From assembly GCA_902788205.1 (NCBI GenBank), contig CADAJJ010000030.1, positions 1 to 26,526 on the forward strand: a DNA stretch of 26,526 bases. Direction: 5' to 3'. Positions 6,560 through 13,179 of the stretch are shown one piece after another (positions within the stretch are counted from its first letter, which is position 1; each line of letters begins with the position of its first letter). This DNA comes from RUG023 sp900315435 (GTDB lineage: Bacteria > Spirochaetota > Spirochaetia > Sphaerochaetales > Sphaerochaetaceae). The notes below the pieces were generated by a model. It saw only the letters and a list, made by a program, of their open reading frames with translations, ran no database searches and had not been told where the DNA came from. Position numbers and translations under genes: made by a program.

Positions 6560-7123
6560 ATGAAAAAAGTTTTGAGTGTTCTCGCTGTTCTGGCTGTCGC
6601 CGCTGGTTTCGCCTTCGCTGAAGGGGCCGATAAGAGCGCTGAAGGGGCCGATAAGAGCTTCAAGTTGACTACTTCGGTTTCTCCCGTGAATAAATTTAAA
6701 GTTTTTGCTCCTAAATCTGACCCAGTGACCTATGCTCAGGTAGTTGATGCCTCCGTACCGGATGATTTGTCTTCTGTTCCAGTGAGTACTAGTGAGACAG
6801 AGTTGAAGACTGTTGCTGTTGCTACCAATGAGAAGGGTCGCTCTGTCAAGGTTACTGCAACCGGCACTCCGTTGGCGTCTGGTACTGTTACGACCAAGAT
6901 GGGTTATACCTTTACTGTTGATTCGAATCCTTCTGTTTCTGTTTCCAAGGATGCTAGAGACGCTGTTAATTTGGGCACGATTGTTAAGCTTACTGGTGAT
7001 GGTGGACAGAATAATGTCAAACAGGCTCTTCTGAAGGCTGCTGTTGACAGCGGTGATTATACTGCTGCTGCGGCTGGTAATGATTATGAGGCTACTGTTG
7101 CTTTGACGCTCACTGTTGAGTGA
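6560..7123 (+). CDS. Probable abundant secreted/surface protein of unknown function
   Basis: 187 residues. The Sec signal MKKVLSVLAVLAVAAGFAFA is cleaved probably before EGADKS. The mature chain has no cysteine, is rich in T, S, V, A and K, and shows repeated short beta-strand patterns ending in YEATVALTLTVE, similar to the end of the upstream secreted protein. A seven-residue unit, AEGADKS, is tandemly duplicated at the signal/mature junction by an exact DNA duplication. The codons are strongly T-ending (GCT, GTT, GGT, ACT), unlike the C/G-ending codons of neighbouring genes, suggesting very high expression or separate ancestry. The start has AAGGA seven bases upstream. A strong promoter and a strong terminator make it a monocistronic, highly expressed gene. 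A pilin-like or surface-layer role is plausible; I do not recognise the family. Confidence 0.85.
   Translation: MKKVLSVLAVLAVAAGFAFAEGADKSAEGADKSFKLTTSVSPVNKFKVFAPKSDPVTYAQVVDASVPDDLSSVPVSTSETELKTVAVATNEKGRSVKVTATGTPLASGTVTTKMGYTFTVDSNPSVSVSKDARDAVNLGTIVKLTGDGGQNNVKQALLKAAVDSGDYTAAAAGNDYEATVALTLTVE
6617..6658 (+). repeat. Perfect in-frame tandem duplication of 21 bp
   Basis: Two identical 21-base units (6617-6637 and 6638-6658), each encoding AEGADKS, sit side by side at the end of the signal peptide and start of the mature protein. The identity includes every third base, so the duplication is recent. Copy number could vary by slippage without shifting frame. Confidence 0.95.
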
Positions 7124-7140
7124 TTCTCAAAGAGGTATGG

Positions 7141-7170
7141 AGGACTCCGGGAGATCGGAGTCCTTTTTTT
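7141..7170 (+). terminator. Intrinsic terminator after the abundant secreted-protein gene
   Basis: AGGACTCCG pairs with CGGAGTCCT around a six-base loop and continues into seven Ts (7164-7170). It is a textbook rho-independent terminator 17 bases past the stop. Confidence 0.95.
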
Positions 7171-7773
7171 GTATTTGCATCAAACCCTTTTGCGTGCTTT
7201 TCATGGAGAACCATGATTTCGGCGACCTATCGGATTGATTTGGCGTGTTCGGTAGTCATGGAACTCTTTCCGATGACAGGTCGGGGAGAACTTTGTGTTT
7301 ATGGATGCATGAGAGTTTTCTTTGCTGCGATAGAAAAGGTGTGTCATGGCTCTTCTTGTTCGTGATGGCCGTCGATGTTTTCCGACCAACCTTGTACTAG
7401 GATCTCCGTCCTTTCCAATCTCTGGTCTGCGAACAGTTTTTTAGGAGACTGGTCCTCCCCGGATGACCTTATATCCTTGCCTCGCAACGCAGCGTTTCTT
7501 GTCGAAAGCTTTGCTCATGGTCTAGGAATCAGACTTGTGCTATTCTGGCGGGATTGTATCGATAATCACTTTCAGAGCCAAGCCAAGAAATAAGCGCTCT
7601 TCAAGAATCCTCACAGGGAAAGTAGGCATGTTCTTTCATCTCGATAGCATTAAGTTATATTGATATAATATACCGTATAGGGATTGTAATATGTAATTAT
7701 AGTTTTGATTTTGATTGTCATATTCGTGTGCTTGTGAAAAGGGCGAAAGGTCTGTGGGAGGGTGTTGCTCTCC
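7171..7773. other. Gene-free stretch of about 600 bases, possibly decayed sequence
   Basis: No ORF here has a convincing start, composition or family likeness. Short frames at 7375-7593 (plus) and 7201-7389 (minus) are open but unrecognisable, and the plus-strand frame's text looks random. A perfect small hairpin, TCATGG-agaa-CCATGA, is at 7201-7216. Around 7640-7700 the sequence becomes very AT-rich, with a TATAAT at about 7665 that has only a weak -35. The stretch could be the worn remains of a former gene or a region carrying an unrecognised RNA. Confidence 0.4.
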
Positions 7774-7802
7774 TTGAAGGACTGGAGTGTTGCGCATAAA
7801 AT
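7774..7802 (+). promoter_or_regulatory. Promoter of the GNAT gene, placing the start codon near +1
   Basis: TTGAAG (7774-7779) and TAAAAT (7797-7802) are exactly 17 bases apart. The -10 box ends eight bases before the ATG at 7811 and there is no Shine-Dalgarno sequence between them, so the message is probably leaderless or nearly so. Confidence 0.55.
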
Positions 7803-7810
7803 ACTCGCTC

Positions 7811-8332
7811 ATGAAACTTTCATTCCGTCCTGCTACCGAGGAAGATGCGGGAGCATTGCTTGCCATCTACGCTCCGTATGTCCATGATACTGCCATCAGC
7901 ATGGAGTACGATGTGCCATCGGTTGAGGAATTCCGTGGTCGTATCCGTACCATTTCCAGGAAGTATCCGTATATTGTCGCTTGCGATGCATCTGGTTCGA
8001 TTGTGGGCTACGTCTATGCCCATAGGTTCCATGAACGGATGGGCTATCAGTACAGTGCTGAGATGAGCATTTATGTGAAGCTGGGTCTGCATGGGCAGGG
8101 TGTCGGCAAAGCTTTGTACGGGCAGATTGAGCCGAAGTTGCAGGCGATGGGGGTGGCGGTGCTCTATGCCTGCATCTCCAAGACCCCCAGGAATCCTGAC
8201 TTGCACCTGACCGATGCTTCTATCAGATTCCACGAGAAGATGGGCTACCATCTCTGTGGCACCTTTACGCATTGCACGTACAAGTTCGGCCTCTGGTACG
8301 ACATAGTCTATATGGAAAAGGCCCTGTATTGA
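7811..8332 (+). CDS. GNAT N-acetyltransferase, phosphinothricin/methionine-sulfoximine acetyltransferase-like
   Basis: 173 residues, one GNAT fold. The N-terminus LSFRPATEEDAGALLAIYAPYV and the C-terminal FGLWYDIVYMEK (compare the G-W-Y-D-V-x-x-M-E-K ending) are typical of the Pat/YncA/MnaT branch. The acetyl-CoA pyrophosphate loop is GLHGQGVGKALY (about residues 95-106), followed by a conserved Asn/Ser region and FHEKMGYHLCGTF. It would transfer acetyl from acetyl-CoA to a small amine, such as an amino-acid analogue; the substrate cannot be deduced. The ATG at 7811 fits the family N-terminus but lacks a ribosome binding site; an in-frame TTG at 7787 with GGAG just upstream is an alternative that adds eight residues. 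The gene stands alone, followed by a perfect 11-bp hairpin. Confidence 0.85.
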   Translation: MKLSFRPATEEDAGALLAIYAPYVHDTAISMEYDVPSVEEFRGRIRTISRKYPYIVACDASGSIVGYVYAHRFHERMGYQYSAEMSIYVKLGLHGQGVGKALYGQIEPKLQAMGVAVLYACISKTPRNPDLHLTDASIRFHEKMGYHLCGTFTHCTYKFGLWYDIVYMEKALY

Positions 8333-8381
8333 CCCGTTTTTCGGACTTGTTGGCGTGTTTGTATCAAAATGACCCGTTTTT
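8330..8381 (+). repeat. Two direct copies of TGACCCGTTTTT
   Basis: The 12-mer TGACCCGTTTTT occurs at 8330-8341 (across the GNAT stop codon) and again at 8370-8381, inside the hairpin that follows. The second copy forms the left arm of that hairpin. The pair may reflect local duplication or paired protein-binding half sites upstream of hsp20. Confidence 0.5.
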
Positions 8382-8395
8382 TATGGGTCATTTTG
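8365..8395 (+). terminator. Perfect hairpin after the GNAT gene, possibly doubling as a regulatory site
   Basis: CAAAATGACCC (8365-8375) pairs perfectly with GGGTCATTTTG (8385-8395) around a nine-base T-rich loop. It lies 32 bases past the GNAT stop and would terminate transcription in either direction. Its right arm contains GTCATTTTG, a 9-mer also found in the dyad upstream of the first hsp20. Confidence 0.65.
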
Positions 8396-8514
8396 TGTGG
8401 TGGTCCCAACTGACCCACCCTGTAAGTGGAAAAAGGGTCGGAAACTCTCGTCCTTCTTGTTTCTTGGGTTTTGTGATTTATTTTAACTTTATCTAATATA
8501 TAGAAATACTGTTT

Positions 8515-8531
8515 TTGGCACGGTAGTTGTA
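8515..8531 (+). promoter_or_regulatory. Sigma-54-type (-24/-12) promoter of the second hsp20
   Basis: TTGGCAC, five bases, then TTGTA. The GG (8517-8518) and the GT in place of GC (8529-8530) are 12 bases apart. It aligns without gaps to the element at 2480, and the bases after it (ATTGTA) also match. The C-to-T change at -12 would weaken but not exclude RpoN binding. A sigma-70-like pair, TTGTGA/TAATAT, lies just upstream. Confidence 0.62.
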
Positions 8532-8542
8532 TTGTATCTGGT

Positions 8543-8560
8543 GTAAGCCAGATGGCTTAC
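8543..8560 (+). promoter_or_regulatory. 5'-terminal stem-loop in the second hsp20 leader
   Basis: GTAAGCC-agat-GGCTTAC is a perfect 7-bp stem with a four-base loop, beginning 13 bases after the -12 dinucleotide, exactly as in the first hsp20. The loop differs between the two genes while the left arm is identical, which points to selection on the structure. Confidence 0.6.
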
Positions 8561-8589
8561 CGAATGATACAGCATTTTGGAGGCACAAT

Positions 8590-9021
8590 ATGAGATACTT
8601 GATGAACTACAACAGAGACCCGATGGTGGATGGATTCGAAGGACTCTTCGATGACATGATGAAAGGTTTCGGCTTCAACGCTTCTGCGAAGGTGCCCGCA
8701 GTGGACATCCGCGAGGAAGACAAGCAGTATGTAGTCGAGGCGGAGATTCCTGGCTACGCCGAGGGTGATGTGGATGTGAACGTCGACAAGCACGTCCTGC
8801 ACATCGCTTCGAAGAAGCAGGAAGAGAAGAAGACCGACAAGAAGTACCTGGTCAAGGAGCGTGTCGAGTCTTCGTTCGAGCGGGCCTTCTCGCTCCCCGA
8901 GGATGTCGATGAGTCCAAGATCACCGGTTCCTTCAAGAACGGTGTCTTGACGGTCATCCTGCCGAAGAAAGAGGTCGCCCAGCCGAAGAAGATCCAGATC
9001 GCGATCGGCTCTGGCAACTGA
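8590..9021 (+). CDS. Small heat-shock protein, Hsp20/alpha-crystallin family (second paralogue)
   Basis: 143 residues. The start MRYLMNYNRDPMVDGFEGLF matches the first Hsp20 at MRYLMN. The alpha-crystallin domain reads VPAVDIREEDKQYVVEAEIPGY, then VDVNVDKHVLHIASKK, FERAFSLPEDVDESKI and the hallmark GSFKNGVLTVILPKK. It has a lysine-rich insert (QEEKKTDKKY) not seen in the paralogue and a GSGN tail. The ATG at 8590 has TGGAGG eight bases upstream. The two proteins probably co-assemble or serve different stresses. The gene is monocistronic, with a sigma-54-type promoter before it and a hairpin terminator after it, and it converges on the cupin gene. Confidence 0.94.
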   Translation: MRYLMNYNRDPMVDGFEGLFDDMMKGFGFNASAKVPAVDIREEDKQYVVEAEIPGYAEGDVDVNVDKHVLHIASKKQEEKKTDKKYLVKERVESSFERAFSLPEDVDESKITGSFKNGVLTVILPKKEVAQPKKIQIAIGSGN

Positions 9022-9061
9022 TCCAGCAAACTAACGACAACACGGAGTTGTCTCGTACAGG

Positions 9062-9089
9062 GGTCCGTGGCACATCCATGCCACGGGCC
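9062..9089 (+). terminator. Hairpin terminator between convergent hsp20 and cupin genes
   Basis: GGTCCGTGGCA pairs with TGCCACGGGCC (one G-T pair) around a six-base loop, followed by TTTCTTTG. It lies 40 bases past the hsp20 stop and 10 bases before the cupin stop on the other strand. It mainly serves the plus strand. Confidence 0.8.
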
Positions 9090-9099
9090 TTCTTTGTGT

Positions 9100-9444
9100 T
9101 CAATCGAGGATGATCAGGGCGAGAAACACCAGGTCCTTGTCCCCGTCATTCCTGATGGCATGGGATGCCCCGCCACCGGTGATTACCAAATCGCCTGCTT
9201 TGACCAGCTTGTCCCCGTCGGATTCGGTGACGATCCCTTCGCCCTCGAGGATCCAGTAGTACTCGGTTTCATTGACATGCTCGTGCTTGCCGATCGAGCA
9301 GCCGGGCTTGATGGTGAGCTTGCTGAACATGCGGCAATGGCTGACATCGTTCTTGCCCATCAGCTCCAGTACCTGGACGCTTCCGGCTCCACCTCGCATG
9401 TGTTCGTTGACCTTCGTTTCCATTTGGGACAGTTTCTTGATCAT
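9100..9444 (-). CDS. Cupin-domain protein
   Basis: 114 residues forming one conserved beta-barrel cupin. Motif 1 is visible as KPGCSIGKHEHVNETEYYWI (two His and one Glu metal ligands), and motif 2 as GDLVITGGGASHAIRN, whose His is the fourth ligand; the usual Pro of motif 2 is replaced. Such single-domain cupins bind a metal and act as small enzymes (isomerases, dioxygenases) or sensors; the substrate is not evident. The ATG at 9444 follows AAGGAG at normal spacing; upstream in-frame codons lack a site. It is divergent from nfnA with 100 bases between, so the two may share regulation, but I see no shared operator. Confidence 0.86.
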   Translation of the reverse strand: MIKKLSQMETKVNEHMRGGAGSVQVLELMGKNDVSHCRMFSKLTIKPGCSIGKHEHVNETEYYWILEGEGIVTESDGDKLVKAGDLVITGGGASHAIRNDGDKDLVFLALIILD

Positions 9445-9485
9445 CGTTTTCTCCTTGGCCCCAAGGGTCGCACAACCGGCGGGAC

Positions 9486-9514
9486 TGGTCAATAATCGGG
9501 AATCCTCGTATCAT
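9486..9514 (+). promoter_or_regulatory. Promoter of the nfnA-nfnB operon
   Basis: TGGTCA (9486-9491) and TATCAT (9509-9514) are separated by 17 bases, matching four and five of six consensus positions. The predicted start near 9521 leaves a short leader carrying AAGGTGGGA before the nfnA ATG. Confidence 0.5.
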
Positions 9515-9544
9515 GGTATCCATCTCGCATAAGGTGGGAATGCA

Positions 9545-10369
9545 ATGAATAAAATCCTTGAGAAGACTCAGCTCTCGGCTGAGGTGTTCCGGATGACCTT
9601 CGAGGCTCCGGAAATTGCCCAATCGCGCAGGGCCGGGCAGTTCATCATCATCCAGCTGGGTGGTGACTACAACGAGCGTTTTCCGCTCACCATCGCGGAC
9701 GCTTCTGTCGAGAAAGGGACCGTCACCATCATTTTCCAGGCAGTCGGCGAGAGTACCCACCGCCTGGCGTCCCTGAACGTCGGGGATTCGCTTGCCAACG
9801 TGCTTGGCCCTCTCGGCAATCCTTCGGATACGCACAAGTGGGGCAAGGTGGTCTGCGTCGGCGGGGGTGTCGGCATCGCCGCCCTGCATCCGATCGCCCA
9901 GGAGATGCACTGGCATGGCAACCAGGTCAAGACGATCATCGGCGCCCGTACCAAGGATTTGCTGATCATGGAGAAGGAGCTTGCGGCTGTCAGCGACGAG
10001 CTGATCGTCTGTACCGATGACGGCTCCTACGGCCGCCAGGGACTGGTCACCGCCCCCCTTGATGAAATCTGCAAGGAGTGGAAGCCTGACTGCGTCATCA
10101 TCGTCGGGCCACCGGTCATGATGAAATTCGCGTCGCTTGCCACCAAGCCTTACGGCATCAAGACCTTTGTCAGCCTGAACACCATCATGGTGGACGGCAC
10201 GGGCATGTGCGGAGGTTGCCGCTGCACCGTCGGCGGCGAGACCAAGTTCGTCTGTGTCGACGGACCGGATTTTGACGGCCACCAGGTCGACTGGAACAAC
10301 ATGCTTGCCAGACTCGGCGAGTTCAAGGCCCAGGAAAAGGACCACCGGTGCCGCATCGGCCTGAACTGA
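9545..10369 (+). CDS. nfnA: NADH-dependent reduced ferredoxin:NADP+ oxidoreductase, subunit A (NfnA/SudB-like)
   Basis: 274 residues. A ferredoxin-reductase-type FAD domain (GQFIIIQ, RFPLTIAD near residues 45-52) and an NAD(P)-binding domain (VCVGGGVGIAALHP, about 103-116; VGPPVMM) precede a small iron-sulfur tail. The tail presents Asp217, Cys222, Cys225 and Cys237, the same spacing as the Asp/Cys3 [2Fe-2S] site of Thermotoga NfnA, which separates it from ordinary PyrK (four Cys). With the next gene it forms the flavin-based electron-bifurcating Nfn complex: NADH and reduced ferredoxin together reduce NADP+. The spacing to nfnB is 11 bases. The ATG is preceded by AAGGTGGGA. Confidence 0.93.
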   Translation: MNKILEKTQLSAEVFRMTFEAPEIAQSRRAGQFIIIQLGGDYNERFPLTIADASVEKGTVTIIFQAVGESTHRLASLNVGDSLANVLGPLGNPSDTHKWGKVVCVGGGVGIAALHPIAQEMHWHGNQVKTIIGARTKDLLIMEKELAAVSDELIVCTDDGSYGRQGLVTAPLDEICKEWKPDCVIIVGPPVMMKFASLATKPYGIKTFVSLNTIMVDGTGMCGGCRCTVGGETKFVCVDGPDFDGHQVDWNNMLARLGEFKAQEKDHRCRIGLN

Positions 10370-10380
10370 GGAGATCGTTT

Positions 10381-11874
10381 ATGTACAAGAATCCTGCAAC
10401 ACTTGATCACGAGGCGAGAGCCATCGTCGACGCCTATGCCGGCAAGAGTTTGAGCCCGAAGGACAAGGCTACCATCCCTGTCCAGGACATGCCCAGCCAG
10501 CGCTCTGACCGGCGCATCCACAACATGGAAGAGGTTGCTCTCGGCTACACGGAGAACGAGGTCCGGGCCGAAGCCATGCGTTGCCTGCAGTGCAAGAACA
10601 AGCCCTGTACCGAGGGCTGTCCGGTTTCCATCGACATCCCCGCCTTCATCGCCGAGGCGGCCAAGGGGCATTACGAGGACGCCCTTTCCGTCATCAACAA
10701 GAGTTCGTTGCTGCCGGCCATCTGCGGTCGTGTCTGCCCGCAGGAGAACCAGTGCCAGAAGTTCTGCACGGTCGGCAAGATCAACAAGAGCGTGGACAAG
10801 AGCGTCGCGATCGGCCGTATCGAGCGGTATGTCGCCGACTGGTGCCGTGATTTCGACGTCGAGCCCATCCCCGAGGTGGCGGCTCCCTCCGGCAAGAAGG
10901 TCTGTGTCGTCGGTACCGGTCCCGCCTCGATCAGCGCTGCAGCCGACCTGCGCAAGGCTGGCCACGCCGTGGTCATGTTCGAGGCCTTGCACAAGGCAGG
11001 CGGCGTGCTTTCCTATGGCATTCCCGAGTTCCGTCTGCCGAAGAAGATTGTCGCCCACGAGCTGGAGAAGCTGGTCAAGATGGGTGTGAAGGTCGAGCTG
11101 AACTACCTTGTCGGCAGGACCCGCACGCTGCGCCAGCTGATGGACGAGGATGGCTATGACGCCATCTTCATCGGCACGGGTGCCGGACTTCCGAAGTTCA
11201 TGCATATCCCCGGCGAGAACGCCGTCGGTGTCTTCAGCGCCAACGAGTACCTGACCCGCGCCAACCTGATGAAGGCTTATGACGTGCAGAACGCCGCGAC
11301 GCCGATGTATCCCGCGAAGCGCGTGGCGGTCTTCGGTGGCGGCAATGTCGCCATGGACAGCGCTCGTATGGCCCGTCGCCTTGGTGCCGACGTGGTTGAT
11401 GTCATCTACCGCCGCACCGAGGAGGAGATGCCCGCCCGTAAGGAGGAAGTCGCCCATGCCAAGGAGGAAGGAATCACCTTCCGCTTCCTGCACAACCCGG
11501 TGGCGGTGGAGTACACCCAGGACAAGTTCCAGAAGGTCACCGGTGTCAGGATGATCCGCTGCGAGCTCGGGGAGCCGGACGCTTCCGGCCGCCGCTCGCC
11601 GGTGGAGATTCCGGGAAGCGAGGAGACGGTTCCCTATGACGCGGTCATCGTCGCCATCGGGAACTCTTCCAACCCGTTGATCAAGAGTACCACGCCGGAG
11701 ATCGAGACCAACAAGCGGGGCAACTTCATTGTCAACGAGGAAACGCTGGAAACCAGCATCCCGGGCGTCTTCGCCGGTGGCGATATCGTCCTGGGTGCCG
11801 CGACGGTCATCCTGGCCATGGGCCAGGGGCGCAAGGCGGCCAAGGCGATCAATGCCTACCTTGCAACGAAATAA
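10381..11874 (+). CDS. nfnB: NADH-dependent reduced ferredoxin:NADP+ oxidoreductase, subunit B (NfnB; GltD-like)
   Basis: 497 residues of the glutamate-synthase small-chain family. The N-terminal domain supplies two cysteine clusters, CLQCKNKPCTEGC (68-80) and CGRVCPQENQCQKFC (115-129), for two [4Fe-4S] centres. A FAD-binding GxGxxx segment follows (VGTGPAS, about 177-183; the usual last Gly is Ser), then the NADP-binding GGGNVAMD and the closing GVFAGGDIVLGAATVILAMGQGRKAA. Adjacency to an NfnA with an Asp ligand, and absence of the large glutamate synthase chain, support Nfn rather than GltD. GAGGAG lies before the ATG. The following transporter start overlaps the end of this gene by 23 bases, so the operon continues. 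Confidence 0.93.
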   Translation: MYKNPATLDHEARAIVDAYAGKSLSPKDKATIPVQDMPSQRSDRRIHNMEEVALGYTENEVRAEAMRCLQCKNKPCTEGCPVSIDIPAFIAEAAKGHYEDALSVINKSSLLPAICGRVCPQENQCQKFCTVGKINKSVDKSVAIGRIERYVADWCRDFDVEPIPEVAAPSGKKVCVVGTGPASISAAADLRKAGHAVVMFEALHKAGGVLSYGIPEFRLPKKIVAHELEKLVKMGVKVELNYLVGRTRTLRQLMDEDGYDAIFIGTGAGLPKFMHIPGENAVGVFSANEYLTRANLMKAYDVQNAATPMYPAKRVAVFGGGNVAMDSARMARRLGADVVDVIYRRTEEEMPARKEEVAHAKEEGITFRFLHNPVAVEYTQDKFQKVTGVRMIRCELGEPDASGRRSPVEIPGSEETVPYDAVIVAIGNSSNPLIKSTTPEIETNKRGNFIVNEETLETSIPGVFAGGDIVLGAATVILAMGQGRKAAKAINAYLATK

Positions 11875-12736
11875 CCAGCATTCCAAGGGGGTGCTCTGCA
11901 TCCTGCTGTCGGCCTTCAGCTTTGCCTGCATGAACTTCTTCGTGAGGTTTGCCGGCACGATGCCGTTTTTCGAGAAGGTGTTGTTCCGTAATGCCGTTTC
12001 CCTGGCCATCGCCGGGGGAACGGTCCTGCGTACCCGGGCCTCCTGGCCGAAGGAGGGATCGACGTGGTTCCTCCTTTTGCTTCGCTCGGTCTGCGGTACC
12101 GTGGGCCTTTTTTCCACTTTCTACGCCCTGGACCACATGGTCCTTGGGGACGCGTCGATGCTCGGTGAGCTGGCCCCTTTCGCGACCATATTGTGCAGTT
12201 TCCTCTTCCTTCGGGAGCGCATCACCTGGAAACAGTTGCTGTTTGTGACCGGGGCCTTCCTCGGCTGCCTCTTTATCGTCAAACCTACCGGACATGGGGG
12301 CGATGTGGCGCCCTACGTGATCGGCGTGGTCGGGGGAATCGCCAGCGGTGGCGCATACACCTGTGTGCGAGCCTTGGGCAAGAGGGGCGTGGCGGGTCCG
12401 GAAGTGGTATTGGTCTTCTCTGCCTTCAGCTCGCTGGTCATCCTGCCTTTCTTCATCGTCTATGCGGTCCCCATCACCCTCGGGCAGTTCCTCTGCCTGA
12501 TGATGGTGGGACTGTGCGCGACGGTGGGGCAGTTTGCGGTGACGGCTGCCTATTCCTTCGCTCCGGGACGGGAGATCTCGATCTACGAGTACAGCAATGT
12601 CGCCTTCTCCGCATTGCTGGGCTTCCTGTTCCTCGGCCAGATTCCTGACCGGTGGTCGCTTGCCGGCTATGCGATCATCTTCACCATGGCTCTGCTGATG
12701 TTCCTCTACAACAAGCGCCAGGAGCCGCATCCATGA
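11852..12736 (+). CDS. DMT-superfamily (EamA) transporter
   Basis: 294 residues with about ten hydrophobic segments in two EamA repeats. Landmarks are the first helix GVLCILLSAFSFACMNFFVRF, RSVCGTVGLFSTFYALDHM in repeat one, ASMLGELAPFATILCSFLFLRERI at the end of repeat one, and SIYEYSNVAFSALLGFLFLGQIPD in repeat two. It belongs to the drug/metabolite exporter group (RhaT/YdcZ/SAM-like permeases); the substrate is unknown. The ATG at 11852 lies inside the end of nfnB with AAGG about eight bases upstream, implying translational coupling. Its stop overlaps the next gene's ATG as ATGA, so all four genes from 9545 form one transcript. Confidence 0.86.
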   Translation: MPTLQRNNQHSKGVLCILLSAFSFACMNFFVRFAGTMPFFEKVLFRNAVSLAIAGGTVLRTRASWPKEGSTWFLLLLRSVCGTVGLFSTFYALDHMVLGDASMLGELAPFATILCSFLFLRERITWKQLLFVTGAFLGCLFIVKPTGHGGDVAPYVIGVVGGIASGGAYTCVRALGKRGVAGPEVVLVFSAFSSLVILPFFIVYAVPITLGQFLCLMMVGLCATVGQFAVTAAYSFAPGREISIYEYSNVAFSALLGFLFLGQIPDRWSLAGYAIIFTMALLMFLYNKRQEPHP

Positions 12737-13179
12737 GCGCCATCATCCTTCTGGAAGGGAACGACAAGCGGAAGGCGATCCGCCAGGTTGTCACGCGAAG
12801 CGAGAATCTGGCAAAAGGTGTCCGCGATACTGCCCGGCTGTTGCGTGCGGTGTCGCGCCGTGAGCGGATCGAGACGACCGGTATCGGCCACGGGGTGGCG
12901 ATCGCCCATGGCAAGATCCTGGGGTTGGATACGGTTCACGTGGGTCTGGGGGTCAGCAGAGAGGGAATCGACTATCAGGCGGTGGACGGGAAACCGGTGC
13001 GTCTGCTGTTTGTCATCGCATCGAGTCCCTGTCTGCAAGCCTCCTATCTCCAGACGCTCTGCCACCTGCTCGGCATCGTCCGGAACCCGTCCTATCGGAC
13101 CGTGCTGGACGATTTCCGGAACGTGGATTTTCCCGTTTTCTGTGAGAAGCTGGAGAAAGATTTTGCCTGGCTTACTTGA
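12733..13179 (+). CDS. PTS EIIA domain protein (fructose/PtsN type)
   Basis: 148 residues, one type-2 EIIA domain. TGIGHGVAIAHGK (residues 49-61) carries the phosphorylatable histidine (His59); most relatives have Pro-His there, and this one has Ala-His. No EIIB, EIIC or HPr gene is nearby, and it overlaps a DMT transporter gene by ATGA, so a regulatory role like that of PtsN (EIIA-Ntr) is more likely than sugar transport. In that role the domain would report phosphorylation state, derived from nitrogen or energy supply, to partners such as transporters. Its stop overlaps the convergent cyclo-ligase stop by eight bases, with no separate terminator. Confidence 0.82.
   Translation: MSAIILLEGNDKRKAIRQVVTRSENLAKGVRDTARLLRAVSRRERIETTGIGHGVAIAHGKILGLDTVHVGLGVSREGIDYQAVDGKPVRLLFVIASSPCLQASYLQTLCHLLGIVRNPSYRTVLDDFRNVDFPVFCEKLEKDFAWLT

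Noticed and set aside
10150..12117. Long minus-strand open frame (655 codons) opposite nfnA, nfnB and the DMT gene
   Set aside because: It spans three confidently identified genes on the other strand and has Asp/Leu/Val/Gly-rich antisense composition.
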